64,000 bases of DNA from the NCBI GenBank assembly GCA_045128275.1, contig JBGVRH010000102.1, positions 1-64,000 of the forward strand, given 5' to 3'. How positions within the stretch are numbered: the stretch's first letter is position 1; each line of letters starts with the position of its first letter. Both the position numbers and the translations under genes were made by a program. This document shows, in pieces, positions 1 to 8,436 of the stretch. Origin of the DNA: CAMEON01 sp045128275 (lineage in GTDB: Bacteria > Bacillota > Clostridia > Oscillospirales > CAG-272). The notes below the pieces were generated by a model. That model had not been told where the DNA came from. It did not search any database and worked only from the letters and a program-made list of their open reading frames with translations.

Positions 1-444
1 TGCGTGGACGTGTCCAACCGCCTCATCGCCATGCCGGGCTGGCGCACCCGCTCCATCGGTATGCAGTTCTACAAGTACGATATCGCGGGCTTCCTCCAGT
101 GGGGCTACAACTTCTACAACAATATGCACTCGGTCAACACCATCAACCCCTACGCCGAGACCTCGGGCGAATACTGGGTACCCGCAGGAGACCCCTTCTC
201 GGTCTACCCCGCCGAGGACGGCACGGCCTACGAGTCCACCCGTATCATCGTCTTCCACGAGGCTCTGGAGGACTGCCGCGCCATGAAGCTGGCAGAATCC
301 TTCTACGGCAAGGAGCGGGTCATCGCCGAGATCGAGGCAGTATTTGGCAAGGAGATCAAGTTCTCCCGTTGCGCCAGATCCGCCGATATGATGCTGGCCA
401 TCCGCGCCAAGGTAGACGAGCTGATCGCCGAGGCGGTCAAGTAA
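1..444 (+). CDS. DUF4091 domain protein, C-terminal part (5' truncated by window)
   Basis: The frame is open to the left edge, so only the last 147 codons are present and no start can be assigned. The stretches YDIAGFLQWGYNFYN (near residue 26) and FHEALEDCRAMKL (near residue 85) match the aromatic-rich strand and the E-x-x-R/ED helix at the end of DUF4091 proteins, a family of putative glycoside hydrolases related to GH123. The substrate is unknown. A shared hairpin terminator separates it from the convergent pheA. The family call rests on these motifs only, because the catalytic half lies outside the window. Confidence 0.7.
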   Translation, partial: CVDVSNRLIAMPGWRTRSIGMQFYKYDIAGFLQWGYNFYNNMHSVNTINPYAETSGEYWVPAGDPFSVYPAEDGTAYESTRIIVFHEALEDCRAMKLAESFYGKERVIAEIEAVFGKEIKFSRCARSADMMLAIRAKVDELIAEAVK

Positions 445-463
445 GTCCGCCCCCATATCTCAC

Positions 464-510
464 AAAAAATACCGCATCTCATGGGTCCTTCCCACGGGAT
501 GCGGTATTTT
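464..510. terminator. Bidirectional terminator between the DUF4091 gene and pheA
   Basis: The arms AATACCGCATC and GATGCGGTATT form a stem, with A residues on the left and TTTT on the right. It can therefore stop both the rightward gene ending at 444 and the leftward pheA ending at 525. Confidence 0.8.
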
Positions 511-524
511 CATTCGTTTCTCGG

Positions 525-1694
525 TCAGATCTCGCTATACCCGCCCAAGAAAGCGAAGGTCTCACAGCTCCGCTCCAGGTCCGAAAGGAGGTAGCGGATG
601 CGCTCCTCGGCGGGGGAGGCCTCGAAATCGAAGTAGAAGCGCATATCGAAGTCCCGCCCCTCCATGGGACGGCTCTCCAGCTTGGTGAGGTTGACCCCCT
701 GGGCGGTGAATTTGGCCAGGGTGGCGTACAGGGAGCCGGGCTCATGGGGCAGGGTCAGCATGAGGCTGATCTTGGTGGCTCCGGGGTAGACCCGCAGATC
801 CTTGGTGATGCAGATGAAGCGGGTATCGTTGCGCCCCGCGTTCATGATGGTGTTGCCATCGGCCAGCTGGGCGAGGCTGTAGAGGGAGGCACAGGACTCC
901 GAGGCGATGGCGGCCACGTCGTCCCGATCCATAGCGGCCACGGTAGCGGCGGCCTCGGCGGTATTGCGGCAGACGTGGGTCTTGATCTCGGGGTGAGCCT
1001 CTAAGAAGCGGCGGCACTGGCCCAGAGCCTGGCTGTGGGAGTAGACCTCCCGAATATCCTCCATTTTGGCACCGTGCTTGCCCAGCAGACGGTGGTCGAT
1101 GCGGAGCTTGATACTGCGGACGATGGAGAAATTGTACTTCTGCATGAGATCGTAGACCTCGTTGACGGTGCCGTAGGTGCTGTTCTCGATGGGCAGGACA
1201 CCGAACTCGCACTCCCCCCTCTCCACCGCCTCGAAGACGTCACCGAAGGTGCCGTAGTAGCGAATGCGGGGGAGGCTGAAGAGACGGTCAGCGGCGATCT
1301 GACTATAAGCCCCCTCCACGCCCTGGCAGGCCACCAGGCCTCCGTCGGGGAAGACAGAGGGAGTCGCGTCCATGGCGCGCACAATGCGCTGGGACACGTC
1401 CTCGGAATGGTCGGCGGCGTGTGCGGCGGCCAGAAGGCTGGACTGACGGGCCTTGGAGAGATCCATCATGACCGTGAAGAAGGTCTTGGCGTAGTAGCGG
1501 TATTCGGGGCCGGCCAGATCCGCCATGTCGGCCAGGATCTCCCGCTCACGGGTACGGTCGTAGACGGGAAGACCATGCTCCCTCTTGTAGTCCGCCACGT
1601 CGGCGGAAACGTCCATGCGGCGGCAGAATTTCTCCACCAGCTCGCGGTTCAGCGCGTCGATCTCGGCGCGGCTTTCTTTGATATCTCTTGCCAT
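525..1694 (-). CDS. pheA: Bifunctional chorismate mutase / prephenate dehydratase
   Basis: A cytoplasmic enzyme of phenylalanine synthesis that converts chorismate to prephenate and then to phenylpyruvate. Three domains are visible in 389 residues. An AroQ-type chorismate mutase helix bundle covers about residues 1-95, with RAEIDALN and the basic RTRERE stretch. Prephenate dehydratase covers about 108-285, with the NDTRF motif that carries the catalytic Thr. An ACT regulatory domain covers about 295-389, with ESRP, the phenylalanine-binding motif, so feedback inhibition by Phe is expected. The length matches P-proteins. The start is supported by AGGAG seven bases upstream. No promoter was recognised. 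fakA lies 173 bases upstream on the same strand, and a hairpin repeat sits between them. Confidence 0.95.
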   Translation of the reverse strand: MARDIKESRAEIDALNRELVEKFCRRMDVSADVADYKREHGLPVYDRTREREILADMADLAGPEYRYYAKTFFTVMMDLSKARQSSLLAAAHAADHSEDVSQRIVRAMDATPSVFPDGGLVACQGVEGAYSQIAADRLFSLPRIRYYGTFGDVFEAVERGECEFGVLPIENSTYGTVNEVYDLMQKYNFSIVRSIKLRIDHRLLGKHGAKMEDIREVYSHSQALGQCRRFLEAHPEIKTHVCRNTAEAAATVAAMDRDDVAAIASESCASLYSLAQLADGNTIMNAGRNDTRFICITKDLRVYPGATKISLMLTLPHEPGSLYATLAKFTAQGVNLTKLESRPMEGRDFDMRFYFDFEASPAEERIRYLLSDLERSCETFAFLGGYSEI

Positions 1695-1713
1695 AGTCGG
1701 CTCCTTTTTGGAG

Positions 1714-1783
1714 AAACGGCCTCCGGCGGCTTAAGGGGACTTTTTGGAAAAAGTCCCCTTAAGAATCCTTCCAAAACCTTCAA
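1714..1783. repeat. Intergenic hairpin repeat, copy 1 (ACGGCCTCCGGCGGCTTA family)
   Basis: A perfect inverted repeat with arms TTAAGGGGACTTTTT and AAAAAGTCCCCTTAA. It is flanked by ACGGCCTCCGGCGGCTTA on one side and CCAAAACCTTCAA on the other. The flanks recur at 37896-37958 around a hairpin with a different stem sequence. It may also act as an attenuator or terminator after fakA. Confidence 0.75.
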
Positions 1784-1867
1784 GCAAGGAATTGTGACGG
1801 GGGAGGTCGGTTGGTTTGATGCGAAATCTATTTCGGGGGAGAACCGGTTTGGCTCTCCCCCAGAGGT

Positions 1868-3559
1868 TTATTCAACGGAAATGACGAAATCGTAGAGGGG
1901 CTGACCGCCGTAGAGCAGGCTGAACTCGGCGTCGGGCAGCTCGGCCTTCATCTTCTCGAAGATGATGTTGGCATTCTCCTCGGTGACCTCGTCGCCGTAG
2001 AGGACGGTCACGAAGGAGGCATCGGGGAAGTTGCGGAGCATCTCCAGGATGATGATCTCATAGTCGGTGCCGGTGTAGCCGATCTTGCGGTCGCACAGGC
2101 CCATGTACTCGCCCGCCTTGATGGAGATGCCGTCGATGGCGGCGTCCTTCACGGCGCGGGTGACCGACAGGGTATGAACCGTACCGAAGGTCTCGGTCAT
2201 GGCGGCGGCATTGTCGTCGGCGGCAGAGTCGGGATCGAAGGCCAGCATAGCCGACATGCCCTCGGGCACGCTGCGGGTCTCCAGCACGATGACGCGCTGC
2301 TGGGGGATCAGACCCTCGGCCACCTCGGCCTCAATGATGGCGGCGGCCTGGTTGGCCACCATGATGATGTTCTTGTTGTTGGGCAGGACGAAGACCTCGC
2401 GGCCGCGGGTCTTGCGGATGGCGTCCAGCAGGTTATCGGTGGAGGGGTTCATGGTCTGACCGCCCGTGACGATCTCATGGACACCCAGCTCGCGGAAGAT
2501 GTTGGCAGTACCCTCACCCAGGCAGACGGCCACGAAGCCGAAGTCCTTGTCAGGGGTGTAGTCCACGGGAGGATCGATCTCGCCCTTATCGGCCTTTTCA
2601 CCGGCAGAGGTGAGCGCGGAGTGCTGCTTCTTCATGTTCTCGATCTTGACCATCTCCAGTGCACCGTACTTGACGGCCTCGGACAGCACCATACCGGGAT
2701 CGTTGGTGTGGATATGCACCTTGATGATCTCCTCGTCGTCCACGAAGACCATACTGTCGCCCAGAGGAGAGATGAACTCCTTGAAGGCCTCGGCGGTACC
2801 CTCGCCGCGGAAGGCATCGGACTTGCCCACGATGCACTCGGTGCAGTAGGCGAAGGTGATGGAGTCGGTATCGAACTCACCGAAGTCGGCGCCCTCCTGG
2901 GTTTCGTCGTCGGAGCCCTCCACGGCGGCCACGTCGTTGCCCTTCAGGGAGGCCAACATGCCCTTGAGCATGGTGACAAAGCCCTGTCCGCCGGCATCCA
3001 CCACGTTGGCCTGCTTCAGGACGGGGAGCATCTCGGGAGTCTGCTCCAGAACCTCCTCGGCACCCTCCAGCAGGCGCTCAAAGAAGGCCTCGGGGTTGCC
3101 CTTGAACTGCTCGGACTCAGCCTCAGCGATCTCGGCGGTGCCGCGCATGACGGTCAGGATGGTACCCTCGGCGGGCTTGCTGACGGCGCGGTAGGCCTCG
3201 TTGGTACCGCTGCGGATGGCCTTGGCGATATCCTCGGAATCGGCGGTCTCCAGGCCCTCGAAGGACTTGGACATACCGCGGAAGAACAGGGACAGGATCG
3301 CGCCCGAGTTACCGCGGGCGGCGCGGAGCAGACGGTTGGCCACGCGGGAGGCAGCCTCGGCCAGAGTGCCGGGCTCCACCTGGATCTCGCGGGCGGGCTT
3401 CATGGTCAGGGACATATTGATGCCCGTGTCGCCGTCGGGAACGGGGAATACGTTCAGGTTGTTGATCTCGGTCTTCTCGGTGTCCAGGGAATTCGCGGCG
3501 GAGGCCACCATTTTCTGGAACTGCTCGCCATCAATGACTTTCTTAGACATAATTTTCAA
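1868..3559 (-). CDS. fakA: Fatty acid kinase catalytic subunit FakA (DAK2/YloV family)
   Basis: FakA phosphorylates fatty acids that are held by a FakB (DegV-type) carrier, so that host fatty acids can enter phospholipids. The N-terminal DhaL/DAK2 kinase domain (about residues 10-205) carries NVFPVPDGDTGINMSLTM, the nucleotide and magnesium site. A middle domain and a C-terminal DegV-like part ending YGGQPLYDFVISVE complete the family architecture, and the 560-residue length is usual. Two starts are possible: TTG at 3559, with AAAGG about seven bases upstream, or ATG at 3550 (MSKKVIDG), whose spacing is long. The TTG is kept because of its Shine-Dalgarno spacing. No FakB gene lies in the window. 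It sits between two aromatic-pathway genes with no obvious functional link. Confidence 0.9.
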   Translation of the reverse strand: MKIMSKKVIDGEQFQKMVASAANSLDTEKTEINNLNVFPVPDGDTGINMSLTMKPAREIQVEPGTLAEAASRVANRLLRAARGNSGAILSLFFRGMSKSFEGLETADSEDIAKAIRSGTNEAYRAVSKPAEGTILTVMRGTAEIAEAESEQFKGNPEAFFERLLEGAEEVLEQTPEMLPVLKQANVVDAGGQGFVTMLKGMLASLKGNDVAAVEGSDDETQEGADFGEFDTDSITFAYCTECIVGKSDAFRGEGTAEAFKEFISPLGDSMVFVDDEEIIKVHIHTNDPGMVLSEAVKYGALEMVKIENMKKQHSALTSAGEKADKGEIDPPVDYTPDKDFGFVAVCLGEGTANIFRELGVHEIVTGGQTMNPSTDNLLDAIRKTRGREVFVLPNNKNIIMVANQAAAIIEAEVAEGLIPQQRVIVLETRSVPEGMSAMLAFDPDSAADDNAAAMTETFGTVHTLSVTRAVKDAAIDGISIKAGEYMGLCDRKIGYTGTDYEIIILEMLRNFPDASFVTVLYGDEVTEENANIIFEKMKAELPDAEFSLLYGGQPLYDFVISVE

Positions 3560-3634
3560 ACCAAGCCTTTCATCATCATTTTCGGTAATATTTCAGGTAA
3601 TGCTTGACTGTTTTTGAGGGATCCCCCTTGAGGA

Positions 3635-4666
3635 TCAGAGCAGGTCGGCCACGTCCAGCACCAGACGCTCGGTCTTCTCCCAGCCCAGGCAGGGGTCGGT
3701 GATGGATCTGCCGAAGCCCTCCTCGGTGACCTTGCGGGAGCCGTCCTCCAGGTAGCTCTCGATCATGAAGCCCTTGACCATGCGGCTGATGTCGCTGTTG
3801 TGACGGCAGGCGTGGAGAACCTCCTTGCAGATGCGGGGCTGCTCCAGGTACTTCTTGCCGGAGTTGGCGTGGTTGGTGTCCACCACCACGGCGGGGTTGA
3901 CCAGCTTGGGGCTCTTTGCGTAAAGCTCAGCCAGGTGGGCCAGATCCTCGTAGTGATAGTTGGGCAGGCTGTGTCCCTGCTTGTTGACGTAGCCGCGGAG
4001 AATGGCGTGAGCCAGGGGGTTACCCGTGGTCTGCACCTGCCAGCCGCGGAAGATGAAGGAGTGAGACTGCTGAGCCGCGGTCAGGGCGTTCATCATGACC
4101 GACAGATCGCCTCCTGTGGGGTTCTTCATGCCTACGGGGCAGGACACGCCGCTGGATACCAGGCGGTGCTCCTGGTTCTCCACCGAGCGGGCACCCACAG
4201 CCACGTAGGAAAGAAGATCGTCCAGGTAGCGGTAGTTGGCGGGGTAGAGCATCTCGTCGGCGGTGGGGAGACCGAACTCGGTCAGCACACGGGTGTGGAG
4301 CTCACGAATCGCCAGGATGCCCTTGTACATATCCGGCGCGTCGTTGGGGTCGGGCTGATGGAGCATACCCTTGTAGCCCTCGCCGGTGGTGCGGGGCTTA
4401 CCCGTGTAGATGCGGGGGATCAGGATCAGCTTATCGGCTACCTTGTCCTGCAAAATACGGAGACGGCGGACGTACTCGATCACAGGCTCCTCGCTGTCTG
4501 CCGAGCAGGGGCCGATGACCAGCACCTTCTTGTCGGACTCCCCCGTAAAGACCCGGGCGATCTCTTCGTCGCGGGCGACCTTGAGGGAAGCGGCCGCGGC
4601 GGAAACGGGATAGCGTTCCTTGGTCTCTTGAGGGATGGGGAGCTTGTGGATAAAATTCATAGACAT
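3635..4666 (-). CDS. aroF: 3-deoxy-7-phosphoheptulonate synthase, class I (AroF/AroG type)
   Basis: Condenses phosphoenolpyruvate and erythrose-4-phosphate in the first step of the shikimate pathway, in the cytoplasm. Visible class I motifs are GPCSADSEEPV, KPRTTGEGYKG, GARSVENQEHR, KNPTGGDLS and DTNHANSGKK, in family order along 343 residues. The start chosen at 4666 (MSMNFIHK) follows AGGAG at ten bases. The frame is open for 45 further codons upstream, but that part is Pro/Arg-rich, unlike the family, and would lie in the leader. A consensus promoter at 4838-4866 predicts a leader of about 165 bases. fakA follows after 75 bases. Which aromatic amino acid inhibits it cannot be read from the sequence. 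Confidence 0.93.
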   Translation of the reverse strand: MSMNFIHKLPIPQETKERYPVSAAAASLKVARDEEIARVFTGESDKKVLVIGPCSADSEEPVIEYVRRLRILQDKVADKLILIPRIYTGKPRTTGEGYKGMLHQPDPNDAPDMYKGILAIRELHTRVLTEFGLPTADEMLYPANYRYLDDLLSYVAVGARSVENQEHRLVSSGVSCPVGMKNPTGGDLSVMMNALTAAQQSHSFIFRGWQVQTTGNPLAHAILRGYVNKQGHSLPNYHYEDLAHLAELYAKSPKLVNPAVVVDTNHANSGKKYLEQPRICKEVLHACRHNSDISRMVKGFMIESYLEDGSRKVTEEGFGRSITDPCLGWEKTERLVLDVADLL

Positions 4667-4837
4667 AGCGGTTGTTCTCCTGTTCTTCCCGTCGGAAGGC
4701 TGGGGCAGGGGCGCGCGGGCATGGGGCTCTGGGGAGCGGGATGGGGCGCTGTGTACCTCGGTCTTGCGGCGAATTGATTCGCTTGCTCTATCCAAACGCA
4801 TGAAGCGCGGTACATACGGATACAGACATACATACTA

Positions 4838-4866
4838 ATTATACCGCAAAGCCCCTTATTTGTCAA
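4838..4866 (-). promoter_or_regulatory. Sigma-A promoter of aroF
   Basis: On the minus strand, TTGACA and TATAAT are separated by 17 bases, with an extended -10 (TGCGGTATAAT). It lies about 170 bases upstream of the aroF ATG. I saw no convincing attenuator or T-box in the leader. Confidence 0.85.
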
Positions 4867-5011
4867 GAGTTTTCCCCGCGTTTTGGCGTTTCGTTCATAA
4901 AAACTGTGAGTTTGTACCGCTTTTCCCATCTCTCTTGGGGAGATTTGAGCAATTTGTTGTAAAAACAACAATCGCAAGCCTCCCGAGGCTTGACGGGGAT
5001 CTCCTCAAATG
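4867..5011. other. Intergenic stretch with a short palindrome
   Basis: No gene is seen. It contains the perfect hairpin CAAGCCTCCCGAGGCTTG near 4974-4991, without a T-run, so a terminator role is uncertain. Confidence 0.4.
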
Positions 5012-5051
5012 AAAAAATCCCCCGACACACCCAAATGCGCGTGTCGGGGGA
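5012..5051 (-). terminator. Terminator of the Gfo/Idh/MocA gene
   Basis: The arms TCCCCCGACACAC and GTGTCGGGGGA form a strong stem that on the minus strand is followed by TTTTTT. It lies just after the oxidoreductase stop at 5067. Confidence 0.9.
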
Positions 5052-5066
5052 TGAGCTTGTAAGGGA

Positions 5067-6113
5067 TCAGATGGTGACCTCGGCGTGGGCCTCGGCGCTG
5101 CGGTAGATGGCATCCAGCATCTTCTGGACGGTCAGCGCATCCTCCATGGGGGAGACGGGGGTCTTGCCCGTGTTCAGGCAATCCACGAAGTGGCGAAGCT
5201 CCTCCACGAACATATTGTTGGGAGTCACCTCGGGCTGAACGTCGGCCAGGTAGCCCTCCTCGTTCTCGCCGTAGACGGTGAGAGGCTCGAAGGAGCAGCC
5301 TGCCTTGCTGCCGAACAGGGTCACGTCGTTGGCTTCCTTACCGTTGATGGCCCAGGCGATCTCGGCGGTCATGGTCTTGCCGCCCTCAAAGCGGAAGAAC
5401 ACCATAGCGGAGTCCTCGGTGTCGAACACGCCGAAGCCCTCGCCGAAGGGACGCCAGCGGTTGATGCCCTTGGTCTGGAAGTCACCGATGCGGTAGGAGG
5501 TCTCGGCGGAGCAGGTGATGGGGGTGGGTCTGCCCATGAGATACCAGGTACGGTCGATGGCGTGAACGCCGATATCCAGGACGGGGCCGCCGCCTGCCAG
5601 CTCCTTGTCGGTGAACCAGCCGCTGGGAGTACCTCTGCGGCGGACGTAGCGGCACTTGGCGGTGTAGATCTCACCGAACACGCCCTCCTCGTACAGCTCG
5701 CGGCACTTCATAGCCTCGGCCATATAGCGGGTCACCACGGCCAGCATGAACTGAACGCCTGCCTCGCGGACGGCCTTCTCCATCTCCAGACCCTGCTCGA
5801 GAGAGGCGGCCAGGGGCTTCTCGCAGAGGATGTGCTTCCCTGCCTTGGCGGCGGCGATGCACACGGGGGCATGGGCGGCGGTCCAGGTACAAATGTCGAT
5901 GTAGTCCACGTCCACGTTGGCCAAAAGCTCCTCGACGGAGGCGAAGTAGTGGGGGATGCCGAACTTCTCGGCGGCAGCCTGTGCCCGCTCGGGGACGATG
6001 TCCGCGATGGCGACCACCTCAACGATGTCCGTGAGCTCCATGTAGGAGGGCAGATGGGCGGAGGTGGCGATGTTGCCCGCGCCGACGATACCGACTCTCA
6101 GTTTGTTTGCCAT
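5067..6113 (-). CDS. Gfo/Idh/MocA family oxidoreductase
   Basis: An NAD(P)-dependent sugar or inositol type dehydrogenase, substrate unknown. The N-terminal Rossmann fold (about residues 4-125) begins VGIVGAGNIATSAHLP and contains CEKPLA, the cofactor-binding EKP motif. The C-terminal alpha/beta domain has GGGPVLDIGVHAID, with the usual catalytic Asp and His. At 348 residues it has the common family length. It is monocistronic: a consensus promoter lies at 6218-6246 and a terminator at 5012-5051. The start is ATG after GAAAGGGA. The family has many substrates, so no narrower name is given. Confidence 0.9.
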   Translation of the reverse strand: MANKLRVGIVGAGNIATSAHLPSYMELTDIVEVVAIADIVPERAQAAAEKFGIPHYFASVEELLANVDVDYIDICTWTAAHAPVCIAAAKAGKHILCEKPLAASLEQGLEMEKAVREAGVQFMLAVVTRYMAEAMKCRELYEEGVFGEIYTAKCRYVRRRGTPSGWFTDKELAGGGPVLDIGVHAIDRTWYLMGRPTPITCSAETSYRIGDFQTKGINRWRPFGEGFGVFDTEDSAMVFFRFEGGKTMTAEIAWAINGKEANDVTLFGSKAGCSFEPLTVYGENEEGYLADVQPEVTPNNMFVEELRHFVDCLNTGKTPVSPMEDALTVQKMLDAIYRSAEAHAEVTI

Positions 6114-6217
6114 AGTGTTGTTCCCTTTCCCGAAGCATTCCTCGGGATTGTCCTTTCTCGGGCGTGTGGGGCCCGACTGTTTTCATCAGCCTCCGTCACG
6201 GGGGCTTGTTACCTGTC

Positions 6218-6246
6218 ATTATAGCACGATAGCCGTCCTCTGTCAA
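6218..6246 (-). promoter_or_regulatory. Sigma-A promoter of the Gfo/Idh/MocA gene
   Basis: TTGACA, 17 bases, TATAAT on the minus strand, with TGC before the -10 hexamer. Confidence 0.88.
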
Positions 6247-6363
6247 GAGGAAATTGGGAAAGTCGGGGTTTTCGGGAAATGAAATCCACGATCCTTCAAG
6301 GATACGCCGCCGCGCTTGGTATCGTAGAGCCCGAAATCCTCCGAAGACCTTCACGCCAAGGCA

Positions 6364-6400
6364 ACGCAAAAAGGGCACGCGGTCGGCATGCCCTTTGCGT
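6364..6400. terminator. Terminator after the CLC gene
   Basis: The inverted repeat ACGCAAAAAGGGCA / TGCCCTTTGCGT lies just beyond the clc stop at 6422. The 117 bases between it and the promoter at 6218-6246 hold only a small palindrome (ATCCTTCAAGGAT). Confidence 0.65.
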
Positions 6401-6421
6401 ACGTTGTTTCTGACCCTACGG

Positions 6422-8053
6422 TCAATCCGAGGGAACGAGATGCTCGTTGCTTCCCTCCCGGGTGTGCGCCGGCGGATCCTCCGGCTGATCTCCCAGAATG
6501 GCGGAAAGGGCGCGCCCGGTCTCCTCGGGGGTGTAGGTCTGGTAGTGGAGGTGCAGAACGTCCCCCTCGCAGACCTCCTGCCCGCCGTGATGGGTGGCGC
6601 GGGATTGCTTGCGGTCGATGGACAGCACGGTGCAGGTGGGCGGCCACAGGATCTCGCGGATCTCCATGCCCTCCGCAAAGGAGTTCTTCTGTACCGTCAT
6701 GTAGGCATCTACGATCATGGGCGTCCTGCCCTGCCGTACCTCCTGCGCCCGTCGCTCGATGACCGTATCCGCAAAGGAGGTCTTGCCCGAGATCTCTACG
6801 ATCAGATAGGCCACGACCACGCCGAATACCACCGGCATGATGTTGGCCGCCACGCAGAGTGCCTCCGCCGCGAACACGATGGCGGTAATGGGAGTGCGTG
6901 AGGATGCCGCCAGGAAGGAGGCCATACCCACGACGATGAGGATCGTGCCGTACCGTCCGTCGATCAGACCCAACGCGATCAAGCCCTCCGACACCAGCGA
7001 TGCGATCATAGCGCCGAAGGTCAGAGTAGGGACGAAGATACCGCCGCTGACACCCTCGCAGTTGGAAAAGATCATCAAAAGCGCGCGGACAAAGAAGGCA
7101 AGGAGGATGGCGTACCAGACGGTCTTCCGATGCAGGATGGCCTCAATGAGGGAGTGTCCCGAACCTACGAAATGAGCCGACAGGAAGCCGAGAACAGCGG
7201 TGATGACGAAAATGAGTACGAAGCGCAGGATGAAGCCCCGCTTCCCGTCCGAGGCATCGGAGCCCTTCCGCGCGATCCGATACAGCCTCGTGAACAGCAG
7301 GGAGCAAACGCCGCACGCCCCGCCGACGAGGATAGCCGTCCACAGGTACCGCATGGGGAGGATCTGTGTGATCTCCAGATCGAAGAAGGTGGTATCCACC
7401 TTGAAAAAGAAGGAGAGATACCGATGGGTCACCGTACCCGCAAGAACCGAAATGGAGGCCACCGTAAAGAGGGTGGTGGAGAAGCGGCGATGGGCCTCCT
7501 CCAAGGCGAACAGGATACCCGACAGGGGCGCGCCCGTGGCAATGGCAAAGCCGGAGCAGGCTCCGCCCGTCATCAGATAGCGCTCCCACGCCTGTCTGTT
7601 CTTGCCCGTCAGATGGGAGCTTGCCTTACCGACGGCGGCACCCATCTGCACGCTGGGGCCCTCGTTGCCCAACGGCACACCCGCCAGATAGGTCAGCAGG
7701 GCAGAGCCGAACAGGACGGTAATGCCCTGCACCCACTTGAGGGGGATCAGCCCGCGAATGGAAGCCACGGCGGTGGGAATGCCTCCCCCTCGGCACTCCT
7801 TGGCGTACTTCAGAATCAGAGCGGACACCGCGCCGATGGCGGCCGCCCCCGGGATCAGCAGGGGGACGTAGGCGGGGTTCTGCCGCACGAAGGCATAGAT
7901 CTGCTCGGAGCGGCGCATGACGTCGGCGGAGGCGACCTTGAACAGGAAGATCAGAACTCCCGACAGGATCCCGACGACCATGGGGAACAGAATATACGGG
8001 ATCAGCTTGGATCGTCTATCCCGGTTTTCATGAAGCTTTCTATGATTTTTCAT
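6422..8053 (-). CDS. CLC family chloride transporter with C-terminal RCK_C domain
   Basis: An integral membrane anion transporter of 543 residues. CLC motifs are seen in order: GGGIPTAVASIRG, GNEGPSVQMG with the external gating Glu, ILFALEEAHRRF with the internal proton Glu, and GGIFVPTLTFGA. Both proton-pathway glutamates are present, so a Cl-/H+ exchanger is more likely than a channel. The usual GREGP reads GNEGP and the usual GSGIP reads GGGIP, so ion selectivity could differ. About 70 C-terminal residues (from EIREILWPPTCTVL) look like a TrkA-C/RCK_C regulatory domain. The start at 8053 (MKNHRKLH) follows AGAGG at seven bases; earlier in-frame codons lie upstream of this site. A promoter is at 8130-8158. 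Confidence 0.92.
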   Translation of the reverse strand: MKNHRKLHENRDRRSKLIPYILFPMVVGILSGVLIFLFKVASADVMRRSEQIYAFVRQNPAYVPLLIPGAAAIGAVSALILKYAKECRGGGIPTAVASIRGLIPLKWVQGITVLFGSALLTYLAGVPLGNEGPSVQMGAAVGKASSHLTGKNRQAWERYLMTGGACSGFAIATGAPLSGILFALEEAHRRFSTTLFTVASISVLAGTVTHRYLSFFFKVDTTFFDLEITQILPMRYLWTAILVGGACGVCSLLFTRLYRIARKGSDASDGKRGFILRFVLIFVITAVLGFLSAHFVGSGHSLIEAILHRKTVWYAILLAFFVRALLMIFSNCEGVSGGIFVPTLTFGAMIASLVSEGLIALGLIDGRYGTILIVVGMASFLAASSRTPITAIVFAAEALCVAANIMPVVFGVVVAYLIVEISGKTSFADTVIERRAQEVRQGRTPMIVDAYMTVQKNSFAEGMEIREILWPPTCTVLSIDRKQSRATHHGGQEVCEGDVLHLHYQTYTPEETGRALSAILGDQPEDPPAHTREGSNEHLVPSD

Positions 8054-8129
8054 GGGTCTTCCTCTTGTCAGCCGATGAATAGGATTGCTTTTTACGACCC
8101 GCGCCCGATGCGGCGGATCTGCGGCACTC

Positions 8130-8158
8130 ATTGTAGCACAAAAACGCCGAATTGTAAA
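8130..8158 (-). promoter_or_regulatory. Promoter of the CLC gene
   Basis: TTTACA, 17 bases, TACAAT on the minus strand, with TGC before the -10 hexamer. Confidence 0.7.
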
Positions 8159-8209
8159 GACGAAATTCAAAAAAAACGCAATTTTTTTGCCGCCTCGGAG
8201 CAGAATTGC

Positions 8210-8263
8210 AACGGAAAAAGCAAAGCCGAGCCACCGCCTGCAAACAGGGATGACTCGGCTCGG
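8210..8263 (-). terminator. Terminator after the pepF remnant
   Basis: CCGAGCC and GGCTCGG form a stem that on the minus strand is followed by CTTTGCTTTTT. It now ends the methyltransferase transcript, and may once have served the peptidase copy at 8286-8430. Confidence 0.7.
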
Positions 8264-8285
8264 TTTTCAGGGCATTTCCGCAGGG

Positions 8286-8430
8286 TTACACGATCCCGCC
8301 CAGGTCGAACTCGGAGAGCCACTTGCTGGCCTCGGCGCAGACCGCCCGCAGGCAGGACTCGTCGAAGGGGGTGTCCAGACCCGCGTGCTTCAAGAGATCG
8401 GTGAAGGTCTTACTGCCGCCTTTTTGGTGG
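8286..8430 (-). pseudogene. Remnant of a second M3 oligopeptidase gene (3' end only)
   Basis: About 140 bases match the 3' end of the intact peptidase gene (9582-9720) at roughly nine positions in ten, in the same orientation and ending at an equivalent stop. The encoded tail KTFTDLLKHAGLDTPFDE keeps the peptidase reading frame, and most differences are silent or conservative, so the copy was probably functional before it was cut. Homology ends at about 8430, seven bases from the methyltransferase stop codon. The rest of the copy is gone. Confidence 0.85.
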
Positions 8431-8436
8431 CAAAAA

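Noticed and set aside
4667..4837. Attenuator or riboswitch in the aroF leader
   Set aside because: The leader is 165 bases long, but I found no Phe- or Tyr-rich leader peptide and no terminator/antiterminator pair.
4657..4977. Short minus-strand open frame in the aroF upstream region
   Set aside because: It spans the promoter and leader, has no ribosome site, and has a Pro/Arg-rich translation typical of non-coding GC-rich DNA.
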